Shown here piece by piece: positions 23,401 through 34,690 of a stretch of DNA of 64,000 bases. Position numbers and translations under genes: made by a program. The notes below the pieces were generated by a model. It worked only from the letters and a program-made list of their open reading frames with translations. It searched no databases and was not told the origin of the DNA. The stretch spans positions 1-64,000 of the forward strand of contig CAJNOP010000280.1 in NCBI GenBank assembly GCA_905250075.1, given 5' to 3'. This stretch comes from Rotaria sp. Silwood1 (Eukaryota; Rotifera; Eurotatoria; Philodinida; Philodinidae). Every line of letters begins with the position of its first letter. The stretch's first letter is position 1.

Positions 23401-25050
23401 ACTAGAGAAAACGTCATATTATTGAAATTTTAATTATATTATTGACGGTTGTAACACATACCATTGTTATCATAATGCGGACTAGATGAGACAAAATCAC
23501 TTTCATTTTTCTCGAACACTTACAGTGTCTCCCAAAATTATTCATCTAGATTTGTTTTCGATTTTTTTCTCACTGTCGTAATTTCTAATAACAGTTCAAA
23601 TAAAGATTTGTGTAGAAAATTTTAGTGCCAACCAAAACTTTTGAAGATAAATGAACTTCTGTTTGAATTGCAAAGAATAATAAAGCAAACAATTTTCTAT
23701 AAGACGTAATGTTTTTTTGGTGTTCTACAACGTTTTTTGATTCAGATAAATCAACCTTATGAATGGCACACAAGTCTTTCTCCGTTATTTCATATAAAAA
23801 CATCATTTTTATGCTTTCAACATGTATCTCGATCCAGAAACAAGGTACAGACATGGATGCTTCTTCACTCTTAGAAGATCGTTTTCTCTATCGCTTCAAT
23901 TAATTGAACCAGAGAAATTCTAAGAGCTGGAAAACTTTCTCTTTCAGCAACCTGATCCTCAGAAAATCAGTAATAATTTTCATTTTTGAAAATGAAATTC
24001 TCTACACAAATCGCTATTTGAAGACGGCAGTGGAAAACAACGTATTTTTATTTTTCGACCATAATTCAATAGATTAATAGAAAGCGAACAAAAACATCCA
24101 AATTTTTTTAATAAAGACTCCGCTGAAATTTCAAAATATGACACGAAATTATTAATACTTTTTGATATATGTTTCACAATTTTAGATGAAATACCTACGA
24201 GAACAATCTTGAGATTATAAACATCTGAAAACACTTAAAAATCGTTTTTTTTTTTGCAATCAAATACTATATCCGATCGTGTGAGACTATACATTGCATA
24301 CACTAAATCTGGTTTTGTAAGAAAAAAAGGTTTGAAAATACATTAGAAAAGTACAACTAGACATTAGTTCAAAGCCATTTTCTCCTTAATGATAGTATGA
24401 TGAATCTTTAAAAGATCCTGAAAGCAGAGAGCAATAAATTTTCTGTTCATTGATGCTAAATACTTTACTTTTAGGATCGATCTTGGCGAGCAAAAGCGTA
24501 CATAAAATGATGGATATATGGAGAAAATCGAACATCATAGTTCGACGATTAAATAAATGTTAATCATTTGAATAGTGTTTCAACAAGAAACAGTTTCTTA
24601 AAAAATAACTACCATAGTTTTGAAAATCAAAGAGTATGCGTGTGGATATTCATTTTATTTATGTTCCAATCTTTGCGAAAATTATTGTCATCATGATATC
24701 ATCTTAAAGAATACTCAATTCCGATTGTAACAAGAAGTTACCAGTTTTTTTATCATTTAGTTTTTAAAAGTTACAAGCATCATAAAATAATCGAATTTAA
24801 TCAAAAAGTTGCTAAATATAAACATCTTCTTTCGCTTTCTGTTATATTTTATTACTGAACAAAATCATTTTCACAAAATCTTCTCAGATTTGAAAACAAT
24901 CATTTACAGTTTTTTAGGTAGGAATTTTATCCTCACAGTTCATCTATGACATCTTTATACATAATGTTATCGATTATTTAAACTACAATATAGATTTGAG
25001 CTCGATATCAAGTTTTATAAAGAACAATCAAAGCTAACTTTTTCGTTTAA
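20500..25050. other. Long gene-poor AT-rich region
   Basis: About 4.5 kb with no exon chain I can support. A + ORF at 21751-22050 (99 aa) has one strongly hydrophobic segment (FAIIVLAFFVTFFYFFMISI) but no recognisable family, start context or codon signal. Minus ORFs at 23585-23854 and 23980-24234 are likewise unassigned. Homopolymer and AT-dinucleotide tracts are frequent. Confidence 0.4.
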
Positions 25051-25084
25051 TTTCGTCTTATATATATCTACATTTTATAAAAAA

Positions 25085-25245
25085 CAGCGAAACATTAACA
25101 TATCCATAGATGAAACAGCAGATATCAGTCTGATTCGAAATTTTAGCAATTCGTCGTTCATTCTTTAGTCTAATATCTATCATCAAATATTTTTTGTTCT
25201 AGTTCTTTGTAGAAGTAGTTAAAGCAGTGACAATTAAATTTAATA
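25085..25245 (+). pseudogene. Faint hAT-type (DUF4371-like) transposase remnant
   Basis: In one + frame near 25102 the sequence reads ISIDETADISLIRNFS, strongly reminiscent of the xxDET(T/A)DIS...QL block of DUF4371-type hAT transposases. After interruptions, FFVEVVKAVTI (near 25205) resembles the following F.E...A.TI motif. Stops and frame changes interrupt it, and no terminal repeats were found. Identity rests on short motifs. Confidence 0.35.
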
Positions 25246-25596
25246 ACAATATATTTTTCGTTTTTTCATAATGCTTAGCACCTAGCACAAAAACCAAATA
25301 GGAATTTTAATAGCTAATGAAATTTCTATCTAATGTATTCTATACTAAAATTTTATAGATCAGCTATGATGAAAAGGTCGTTTTTAGATCCCACAAGCCT
25401 TTTTCGGATAGATTTATTAACAATGCCATTTTAAAAGTCACAAAATGAGAGTCGCTGTATTTTCTGGAATTGAGCTAATTGCTTAGCATTGTAAAAAATA
25501 ATATCAAACATTTATTCCTTTTAAACCTTTTCCCAGCGACTTACATGATTTCTATTATTCAAAATTTTTTCTTTATTTTTCAATTATTTTAAATAA

Positions 25597-25992
25597 TTAC
25601 ACATTAACTCTATGTCCATTTTGTTTTAGTACATCAATAGCTATTTCTAAATTTTTATCTTTAACCAAGACATAATCTGTATCATATGTTGATATTGCTA
25701 ATATACCAATATCTGATTTAGCTAATGGATTGAGTATCGATGCTAAGACACCTGTCATATCAAATGGAAATGGACCTAAAAGTTTGAAACATTTCCAATT
25801 TCGTTCACATTGAATATCTTTTGGTAATTGATTGTTATCAATTGTAATTATTGATAATTCATCATTTGTTTTTGTTATTGAATAAAATGGACCAGTCAAT
25901 GCCCATGATGGTAATGATGATGAAGATGGAAGACGACAAATAACAAAATTTTCTTTTAAAAGATCAAGAGTTAGTATTGTAGATGTTGACAT
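25597..25992 (-). CDS. ACT-domain protein of bacterial type, intronless
   Basis: Single-exon 131-aa protein. It has the layout of small stand-alone ACT-domain proteins common in bacteria and some fungi/plants: FVICRLPSSSSLPSWALTGP near the N-terminus, then SITKTNDELSIIT, a WKCFKLLGPFPFDMTGVLASIL strand-helix block, and a closing ISTYDTDYVLVKD...LEIAIDVLKQNGH. ACT folds bind small ligands, usually amino acids, as regulatory modules; no catalytic domain is attached, so the role here is unknown. The gene stands alone, with about 5 kb of gene-poor DNA on one side and the duplicated block on the other. Lack of introns where neighbours have many, plus the family's distribution, suggests horizontal acquisition, though codon use looks fully local (AT-rich). 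Confidence 0.8.
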   Translation of the reverse strand: MSTSTILTLDLLKENFVICRLPSSSSLPSWALTGPFYSITKTNDELSIITIDNNQLPKDIQCERNWKCFKLLGPFPFDMTGVLASILNPLAKSDIGILAISTYDTDYVLVKDKNLEIAIDVLKQNGHRVNV

Positions 25993-26399
25993 GAAGAAAA
26001 TAATTTATATTAAAAGGTTTACTTTATCTTCACTAGGACAATAATGTTGTATATATATTAGAATTAAATCAACATGATAATTTAAATCTACCAATCAAAA
26101 CTTTACAACTTGCCACTAAAGTGTAGTTAAAATACAAAATAGTTGTAGATTTCACAAAACGAATTATTATTTATGTCTTGTCTCGATAATACATACATTA
26201 ATTTCAGAATTTTCAGTCAACAAAAATATCTTATTCTAGTCATCTATACAATCAAAAATATTTCTTATAAATTATATTTTCATTGTGTCTATTTTTCAGG
26301 CTTTATTTTCATGAAATTCGGATTTCTATGAATTTTTATAATGTTTCTGAATTGAGACACTCATCATTGTAATTAGTGAATGAATTGATTGCTTTTTCG

Positions 26400-28520
26400 A
26401 TTAGTGCATTTTATGTAATTCGTCTCTGAGCAACAAAACAAAAATGTATAAAATCTGATTTAACCTTTTTAACCAATCATATTTCGTAATTCAGCACTAA
26501 TTTTTTCATTGCTAAAAAACATTTTACAAATATTTCATCATCAAAATCAACACAAAAATAGAAGAGGGCGTACACAGACAGTACATAAAAATATTTCACA
26601 TAACCTTGATGAATAATCAATATAATAACAGAAAAGTTTGAATAATTTAAAAAAGTATTAATCCACAAAGTTTGAAGCTTTATCAATATAAGAAGTTTTT
26701 TGTGTACAATTCGCAGGAGAAGGGTTACCACTGACAACTTGGCTCCATATACAATACTTATCTTGTTCGATATATGATAAATTCTTCTTTCGAAGAATAA
26801 AATAATGTTGTACCTAAGATTAAGGAACTTTTAATCTTATAATTCATGTGATATTGTACATTATGTTCATTTTATAAATATTTAATTTACAATGAAACAA
26901 ATTTCATAAGATAAAAAGAAGACATTGCAGAAAACAAGTAGATCTCATCAATTTGAAAACTAGAACCTTCGTCTTGTCTACTGGCATGGTGAAGAAGCTG
27001 AATATATACAACATTTTTTTGATTATACCTTCATTTGATACCTGTAAAAGCTAAGTTCAAAATAGTCAAAAAACTTGTCTATAGTCTTGTTTGTTGTCTA
27101 ACAAGGCGAGATTTTCCGTGAAACTGCAACAAAAGACAATATCAAAAGATAGAATGAGTGTCACACATACGAGTGCAATAGTATTAAGTAATCTTATTAG
27201 TCTTATCAAAGAATTTTCTTTTTCTATTTGCTTCTGAGTTGACAATCGAAATTCAAATATTCATCTCAATTTTATACAACATAATTATAAGACGTTGGTT
27301 TCTGTCACTTTTCTTATCTTAACATTTGTTTAGCATATATGTGGGTCCGACTTGAGCTTTACCATTCTTATCATGAGACATTGACAACAAAAAAAAAAGA
27401 TTTATTTTATTTATGTTTGATTCGTATCTTAGACAACCATGATGTCTCATATTAATTCTTATATAAAAACACCATACATTTTCATTACTTTTGAGTATTT
27501 ATAGACATTTAATATTTTGTAGTCGAATCATGCAGTATCCTTATTATAATCAAGGATTTATAATTCAACGTCAACTATGGCAAGAAACTTGGCCAAGAGG
27601 ACTTATGGCTTTCATTGCGACTTGTCAAATGTTACTTACATTTACTATCCTTGGTATTGAAACATGGAGTATGGGACTAAGTATAAGGTATTCATTTTTA
27701 TTTATTGGTTATAGTGCATCTTTTTTCTTTACAATAACTTGGATATCAACGTACACTGTTGGTAAGAGGGCACCCAATGATTATTTATACATAAACTATC
27801 TTCTTTCGTTTATAGCTTGTTGTAATCGAGGATCTCAGGGTTGTGCAACTCATGCATTAGTAGAAAATATACTTTCAATTATTGCATCATGTGTTTTATT
27901 GTATTACGATACTCGATTTCTTCATTATCCTTTAGGATGCTTTTGGGAATATGGCATGTGCAATAGTTCCTATTGGAGCTGGACCTGGAGCGCTTTCTTG
28001 GGTTATTCTGTACTCAATATTATGCATTTCAAACTTATTGCAATTAAAATACAACTAACTTGTGCTGCTCTCATGCTTGCTTTAGGGGTACTTTTTTTTC
28101 TAAGTTATCTGTATGTCATTGTGAAAGTTAGACAAAATTCAAACGGTATCAATCCACAACCTGTCATAGAACTGAAACCACAACAAGGGCCATTTCAACC
28201 ACCACCAAATATAATTTTGGGAGGACAGCCACCTTCTTACTCTGTTCCATCGTATTATTAAAAAGATAAATTATTAAATCTAACTTAACAACATTTGTGA
28301 TTTGTTATTGTCAAGATTTCTATTTTATAATAAAAAAACCCTATATGTTTGAACAGAGATTATTTCAAATTCTACTACATGGTACAGGCTGTCTTTTAGT
28401 ATTCACAGAAGACTTTTCTTTACTTCGTTTAAAACATAAGATCGACCTATATCTCAAGAATGGTTTTGCAGATTTAGCTGAAATGTTCTCTGGAGGATAT
28501 AATATGTTTATAGCTTTTAT
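26400..28520. repeat. Duplicated locus, intact copy A
   Basis: Non-coding and 3' sequences here recur in degraded form at 29.29-29.60 and 33.59-34.74 kb. 26405-26510 matches 29300-29390 (ATTCGTCTCT, TTTTTAACCAATCAT, TTCAGCA). 26760-26890 matches 29435-29560 (GATATATGAT, TTCATGTGA). 27030-27135 matches 33705-33800. 27165-27480 matches 34015-34350. 28297-28430 matches 34604-34735 (CTTCTATTTTATAATAAA-type). Order and orientation are the same, so this is a direct local duplication with later decay of the other copy. Confidence 0.75.
27530..28261 (+). CDS. Four-transmembrane protein with PPxY-type tail
   Basis: Exons 27530-27761 and 27816-28261 give 225 aa; an upstream in-frame Met at 27491 would add 13 residues. 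Four hydrophobic segments: ATCQMLLTFTILGIE, YSFLFIGYSASFFFTITWIS, VENILSIIASCVLLYY and IQLTCAALMLALGVLFFLSYL. A Trp/Cys-rich loop follows TM3 (CFWEYGMCNSSYWSWTW). The cytosolic C-terminus is Pro/Gln-rich, ending QPPSYSVPSYY. The layout (WPRG before TM1, TFTILG, Pro-rich tail) resembles the four-TM protein at 36.05-37.08 kb, so the two may be distant paralogues of a MARVEL/tetraspan-like group; family not recognised. The 54-nt intron has canonical ends but is open in frame, so unspliced message would encode 18 extra residues. Confidence 0.6.
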   Translation: MQYPYYNQGFIIQRQLWQETWPRGLMAFIATCQMLLTFTILGIETWSMGLSIRYSFLFIGYSASFFFTITWISTYTVGKRAPNDYLYINYLLSFIACCNRGSQGCATHALVENILSIIASCVLLYYDTRFLHYPLGCFWEYGMCNSSYWSWTWSAFLGYSVLNIMHFKLIAIKIQLTCAALMLALGVLFFLSYLYVIVKVRQNSNGINPQPVIELKPQQGPFQPPPNIILGGQPPSYSVPSYY

Positions 28521-29290
28521 TGAACACTAAATTTTCATCTGAAAATATTGAACTGTTCGGATTTGATGAACTATCGAATACATGAAAAAGTCGATATTTT
28601 AGACAATTTTGGTGATTTCTAACTTTTGACTGGAATGAGATAGAGGCAAAGGGAAAATGGCATACTTTTGAACTTGAGGCTACTTTCAACTGTCTCAAGA
28701 GCATTGTAAGCTACATAAAGTTACTTTCAGCTACTTCAGCGGTACTCTAAGCTACTTGGCATTGCTTTCGACTATCTGACTGGTACATTATACTACTTCC
28801 AGCTACTTGGCGCTAGTATGATATAGATTCAAACGATAAGCTTCAAAGTGATCAGTATAGCTTCTTTCTTTTTTAACTAACAAAATAGGATGTGGACGTC
28901 GATGTGGGTATAGGTGTTTAGTTCTAGCTCAACTTGAACGTTTTCCACCAATACTCACATCCATGTCCACTTATCTACATTCAAGCAGCACGCATTATAG
29001 TTTGATCACGTCCTTTTAACACTGATTTATTAATTCAAATTTTAAATCAATCATCAATTGTTAAACTATCACTTATTTCTATAACTTTTTCATCTACGCG
29101 AGTTATTAAATGATTATTCTATGATAATTTATATATTAATACTGCTATGGCATGGGTGTGTGGGCCATAGGTATGGATGAGTGTGGAGTGCCGGTGTGGG
29201 TGTGGATGTAAGTGGCGGTATGTGTGAGAGTATGAGGGGAAGAGTATATGTATACCCATACCCTCAAGTTGTAATGGCTTAATGACTTCC
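28262..29290. other. Intergenic stretch with degenerate repeats
   Basis: Contains the 3' flank of the four-TM gene, a degenerate repeat around the word CTACTT (28676-28810: GCTACTTTC, GCTACTTCAG, GCTACTTGGCATT, CTACTTCCAGCTACTTGGC), and a GT-rich, locally GC-raised block (29145-29265) with repeated GTGTGGGTG/GTATGG-like words. No coding exon supported. Confidence 0.45.
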
Positions 29291-29408
29291 ACAATATTTG
29301 TTTGATTCGTCTCTCAAAGAAAATGAAATAAATCTGATTTAAATTTTTAACCAATCATGTTGCTTAATTCAGCAATAATTTTTCTAGAGAAAACAACATC
29401 TAAATATC

Positions 29409-29418
29409 NNNNNNNNNN
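29409..29418. other. Assembly gap (10 N)
   Basis: Ten consecutive N bases; a conventional scaffold gap of unknown true size. It lies inside duplicated copy B, where short-read assembly is most likely to fail. Confidence 0.99.
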
Positions 29419-31257
29419 TACTTAGTACTTATCTTCCTTGATATATGATGAATTCTGCTTAGAAAAATTGAATTGTGTCGCACTTGAGATTCAGAAACTT
29501 TTTATTTTATAGTTCATGTGAAATTCTACATGGTTTTCATCCTATAAACATTTGACATATTATTTAAAAAAAACTTCTTAAAACATTCGACGCGATGAGA
29601 CCTACAAATGGGTCTCACTATATTTTACTAAGAAGCTTAATAGAAAACACTTTCTTTTTTCTTTTTCTTAGGCGGCAGGTTACATATAAAGTGTCGTCTG
29701 CTTTGCCTTCGTTATTTTTCGAATCATTTGTTACATAGCGTGACATTTGTCGTCAAAACAATCAAGAAAAAAATTTCTCACAATCAGAACAGAAAGTTTT
29801 TATTTTATCTGCTGTCGCCAGGTTTTCTTCTCTTGATTTCTGTTACCTGATTTTCTTGTAGCAGTCAGCACAGCGCCTTCGAACATTGCGCGAAGATCCT
29901 TCCTTTTTTTCGAGCTTGTGATCAGTTAGTTTGTGCTTCGAATGCCTTGTTGATTGTTGTCTCGAACCAGGCTTCAGATTTTCAAATGATGCACCAAGGA
30001 GTAATGATCGCACAAGACTTCCGCGAAACTGCAGAATGGTCACTTCGTTTGCAGCATCATTTTTCTTGGATATCAAATAGCTATTAACTATTCCCGCCTC
30101 AAAAATCAATTCAAATGCCACCTTTCGGTACCACTCTATTGAACGCCTGAGACATGTATAGTATGCTGATAGCTGGTCAGATAAATCACTAACTTGTCTC
30201 ACCTTTGCTGTAATCTAGTACAACTTGTGGCTTCATAATGTACTCATTTTGAATATAAGATTTTCCAATGTCCACCACAGTTGCTGAAGGCGACGATCTT
30301 GTGAATATTATCAAAACATATCTTTTACCTTTCCACATAATCAACTGTATGCCATCTTTATTCTGGAGCCCGTAAATTTCATCACGACTGAGGCTTTTCT
30401 GAAGAACTTCGTTTCCTGAGCCTGTACACTTACTGCTCAATGTTCCAATGAGATACGTATCATGTTCCAACAAGCGTTCTACAAGAGAACTACTGGTAAA
30501 TTTGCCAGTTACTACGGTTCGATAACATCCCAGAATACCATTCAATAAACTCATTACAACTGTTTGAGTGTATCCAAGACCTGCAATGGAATCTTGCTCA
30601 CAAGTATAGATCACATAATTACAAGTGCGTTCATCGGTAGCCACTACCTTGCATATCTTTACTCCATATTTTGTGCACTTTTTCAGGAATATATTGTTTG
30701 AACAAAAGTTCGTCTCTCCATAGTAACATTATTTCGTTGATAATAATAACTGAGCCAGGAATGCACACTGATGCAAATCCGGCTTTCAGTAAATCCAAAA
30801 GCGTTTTCAACTTGAACAGTCTATGTTGATTTGGATGCTTCTTATATGGTTCCGAACAGGGCTCGAAACGGGCCAATTTTTGATGGCCCAGCCCGGCCCA
30901 TACCGGGCCAAGAATAGTTCATGCCCGCCCGGCCCAACCTCTTCTATATTAGAGCCCATCCCGGCCCGCCCGGCCAATTAACCGTGCCCGCCCGGCCCGG
31001 CCCGAATAACAGTGGCACTATTATCATTATAGTTCTTTTATAAAGAAGGTTTTCACGTGACGGAACCCAATATCACTGGATTTAGAGATGGTTATTTCTC
31101 GTTGATTTATTTTAATTTTAAACTTGTTGAATTTTAAATGAAGTATAGATTTGAACGTTGAAGAGTTAAATAAATTTTAAATTTGATTTATTTATATGAA
31201 TTTCAATAAGTGAAATTTAAAATAAATTTAACTTTTTGAATGTCAGAACTTAAACTA

Positions 31258-31293
31258 ATTTTAAATGTAAATTTACAAATTTACATTTAAAAT
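31258..31293. repeat. Near-perfect 36-bp palindrome
   Basis: ATTTTAAATGTAAATTT and its reverse complement AAATTTACATTTAAAAT are separated by 2 bp, inside the hAT-like element. They are embedded in a run of diverged ATTTAAA-rich words (31120-31345), so it may have arisen by local duplication of an AT-rich unit. Confidence 0.7.
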
Positions 31294-32239
31294 AAATTTA
31301 AACTCTCGTACCTGAAAACTTAAATTTATTTTAGATTTAGATTTTTAAAAATTAATTTTTGGACTTATTAAGTTTTTATAAATGCAAAGTTGATCATCCC
31401 TACACTGTTGTAATTTTTCAAATCATTATAAGAACGTTACTTATGATCATGATGATCACGACTTGAATAAGGTTAGACAATTCTAAGTCTTCAAAAAAGG
31501 CTGGTAGATAAGTCGAATTACTTACTGAATCAATAGAGTAAGATGAATCCATCGACACTTCAACTTCTGGAATACTGCTATTTATTAGCACGAACCTCAC
31601 AGAAGTGAAACACCAACTGGTCAAATTCAATGAGTCACATGGGTTGATATTTCTACTTTCTCTACTAATTTTAGTATACAGCTAAAACTGTTCCACTTAA
31701 ATACTGTTTATGTGGCTTAATACAGTTAATAGTTCACTCCATTTTCTCTGTGAATGAGGTGTTATCATACTGAATAAATACTTTGTTTTCATTTATTGCC
31801 TAAATGAAATTTCCAAAGAGTTCGCATGGTGAAGCTTCTTGATCGTTAACAATCCTGAGATGTACAACCCATGTAAAAAAATGTCAATGAAAAACTTAAA
31901 TAAACCGATTATTTTTTTTTTGTTAAAAATCGATTAAAACGATGCCACTTAATTCTTACTGAAAATGAATTTTTCAACATGAAAAATAGATTTCATTTGA
32001 TTTTACTATTTTAAATCAATTTTTAGTCGAATAATAAAGTCCTATTGATTGAAATTGGTTTTTAGAAACTGATCAAGAATGATTAAAATCAAATGATATC
32101 TATTCTTGATCCTGACAAATCAGATTCTGACTGGATCCAAATGGTGTCATTTTAATTGACACTTGTTCATAAAAAAATTAATTCTAATCTAATTTATCGA
32201 TATTTTTTCTTACACAAGTCAGTATTAATTGATGTCTAT

Positions 32240-32345
32240 CTTAACGCCTGCTATACGTGTCAAAGTCTAGGCTAGTGTGATAAACACGATCTGCTGAGCT
32301 AGGCAGTTCGAAAAAAACAGAGGTTCGAGTTCCTAACTTAAAACC
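32240..32345 (+). repeat. Possible tRNA-derived SINE remnant (B-box)
   Basis: GGTTCGAGTTCC at about 32322 closely matches the pol III B-box (GGTTCGANTCC) with one extra base. Upstream, a CTAGGCTAGTG-type segment and GCTGAGCTAGGCAG are reminiscent of A-box/tRNA-like sequence, but I cannot fold a full tRNA. It lies within the hAT-like element. Confidence 0.3.
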
Positions 32346-34369
32346 CGAGAAAAACCTGTTTTACGACCACCACCATTTATATCAAGTGAAAATTAACTAG
32401 TTACTCTAATTTTGATTAAATGATGACAATTCCACCTTAATCGATCTTTAGCTAGGAAGAAGTCGACTAGAATCATTTTTTTTTGTCTTGTGTGAGAAAT
32501 GTCCCTTGCAAAACAGAAATAAAGTTCGGGCCGGGCGGCCCGGAAAAATCTGAAGTCCGCCCGGCCCACCGGTCTTCGTTGAGGAGGCCCGCCTGGCCCG
32601 GAATAAAGACCTTCTCGGGACGGGCTGGGCCGGGTCTGGGCCGGGCCGAGCCGGGTCGGGTCACCGGGCCGGGTGGCCCGTTTCGAGCCCTGGTTCCGAA
32701 AAAGCCAAAACTTGGTGTAATTCAAATTCATCTCTCGACATGACACTTCAAATGATATCAAATCCATACAACCGACTGTTGCTCGAGTAGTAGCCCAGTT
32801 TCGGCATTTGTACCAACCCATCTCGATAATAATTTCCAAAACTTTGAGCATCTCTTCATCAGTGGTTGGTGTCCATTGAAGAATTTTTGACCGTCTGTTA
32901 ATCTCATGAGTTTGCAAGTATTGCTCTGCGTATCGGTTAGTTTCGCGAACCATAAGACGAAGAATTTTGTCCGTGATGAAATGCCGATAGTAATCGATAG
33001 GATTGATTGTATTATCTGCTGAAGCAGGAATTACTTCTTTGACGAGTCCATGATCCTTCAGAAATTCTGCATCCGATTATCATTCTATTGTATTCCAGTC
33101 GTGTGAATCAACCTCATCATCAGTAACTTTTTCGTTATAACTTGCAGATTTAAAGTGCATTCTATCAAAATCGTCATTCAAAGAATTCACTTCACTGAGT
33201 GAGCTAGCTCTCTCTCTTCTTATCGGTTTCTTCAAACGATATGTGAATTATTCCAAAATTTCGGTTGCTTTTATACACAAAGGAAAGAGAGACAAGATTA
33301 AAACAGAAAAAGCTAGGAATTTCGTTCCCTTACCTCGCATATACTATCTACTATATGTAAAAGAACGAAAAAGTAACTTGAGCAAATATTCAGTTGAAAA
33401 GCAAAAAATACTTCACTATCTGATGTTACAAAGAAGAGAACGATAAATAAACTGTAGAACATAATGGAAAGGCCTGTAAGTGCTTTTCTTAGAAGTGAAC
33501 TGTCTATGAAAATGAATATCTTAAAGAAGTCTTCTAAGAAAACTGAATTGCGTCGAATGTATCAAGATAAAAGAAGTATATTACAAAAAAAAGAATATTC
33601 ATAATTAACTCGTAAACTAAAATTTTCACGTTTTCTTGTGGACATAGCCAAGAAGCATAGTTTCTCCTACAACTTTTTTTCCATTTGTGCCACTGCTTGA
33701 TATGTATAAAAGTTAACTTCTCAATATTCAAAAATCTTGTTTATAGTCTTATCTATTATCAATCTAGGTGAAGTTTTATGCAAATCTACAACAAAAAACC
33801 AAATTCAAAAGATAAAAAGAAAGGAAATGTAGAGACTGGGAAAGTCGAAACTACAGGTGTACACTCTCCCTCCGTAATAATTGCAAATTATTCACTATTG
33901 TCCAATTAAACAACCAAAATCTTTTGAGCTGTTAACCTTTAAGAGACATTTTCTTAAACATCTTTCTAACATTTCCTTCATCTTGAGATTCACGCATGAC
34001 TTCTGTCGAAATATATGTGAGTGTAATAGTACTAAGTATTTCGATCAGTTTTATGCAAAGAATTTTCTTATTCGATTTTCTTAGTTGAGAATCGGAATTG
34101 AAATATCCACTTCGATTTAGTTTGGAATGATAAATATATATTTAAATTATAAAACATTCCTAACTTTACCTTTTTAATTTTCACATTTATTTGATATAGG
34201 TAGACACCACTTGAGCTACAGCATTACTATTATGAGACATTGCAAGAAAAAAACACTTCTTTTATCAATGTGTGATTTGTATTTTAGACAATCATGATAT
34301 GTGATATTATCTATTTTATGAAAACTATACGTTTTCGTCATTTTTGGGTATTTACAAACTTTTATTAAT

Positions 34370-34690
34370 CTATATCTGAATCATAAAGGGCGTTAATAAT
34401 AGTAAAGCATGTTACAGTTCACATATTAATAATGGGAATAGATTTGAGCAAGATCACATGTGGCCATAATAGCAATGTGTGAAACGGTATTTACGTGTTT
34501 GTTACCATTGGTGTTGTAAGTTGGATATCAACACTTACTATTGATAAGAATATAACAATATTAATAAATGAATTATTAAAATTATCTCGACAATAATTTT
34601 CATTTGTTAGAGTAAGGACTTCTATTTTATAATAAACAGAACATATATAACTGGATAGATATCCTTTCAAATTCCACTGCATTGTATGTT
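34370..34690 (+). pseudogene. Wreck of the second four-TM gene (copy B)
   Basis: Degraded counterpart of the 27.5-kb gene. The leader (TATTTACA...GAATCAT) aligns but the ATG is altered. A short segment around GTTGGATATCAACACTTACT (34513) matches copy A's TTGGATATCAACGTACACT. A deletion follows, then the 3' flank resumes (34610-34735). No usable reading frame. Confidence 0.6.

Larger units (their letters stand above)
30857..32692. mobile_element. Nested non-autonomous hAT-like element (8-bp TSD)
   Basis: The 1,836-bp insertion has 19-bp near-perfect terminal inverted repeats: starts CAGGGCTCGAAACGGGCCA, ends TGGCCCGTTTCGAGCCCTG. It is flanked by a perfect 8-bp direct duplication GTTCCGAA (30849-30856 and 32693-32700). 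It interrupts the piggyBac transposase mid-codon-run; removing it plus one duplication restores the flanking piggyBac similarity. About 160-180 bp at each end is packed with GGCCCGG/CCCGGCC motifs; the interior is AT-rich with no transposase. ORFs at the GC-rich end (for example 32473-32743) are compositional artefacts. Confidence 0.92.
29843..33230 (-). pseudogene. piggyBac-type transposase pseudogene, split by a hAT insertion
   Basis: Minus-strand remnant of a PGBD4-like transposase. The N-terminal part (33230-32701) includes DYYRHFITDKILRLMVRETN and EMLKVLEIIIEMGW; the reading is broken by stops near 33079. After the hAT (30857-32692) it continues HPNQHRLFKLKTLLDLLKAG, LLFKQYIPEKVHK, LLEHDTYLIGTL, then DLSDQLSAYYTCLRR and a Cys-containing basic C-terminus (RRRCADCYKKIR). 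Frameshifts lie near 30640 and 30195. At the usual first catalytic position (IDE) the sequence reads INE, and the usual MDNF reads VTGKF, so two of the expected catalytic Asp residues are lost. The element's outer TTAA boundaries could not be fixed; homology to the empty copy A places it between about 29600 and 33590. Confidence 0.85.

Noticed and set aside
32473-32743. ORFs rich in Gly/Pro/Arg at about 32.5 kb
   Set aside because: Produced by the GGCCCGG subterminal repeats of the hAT-like element.
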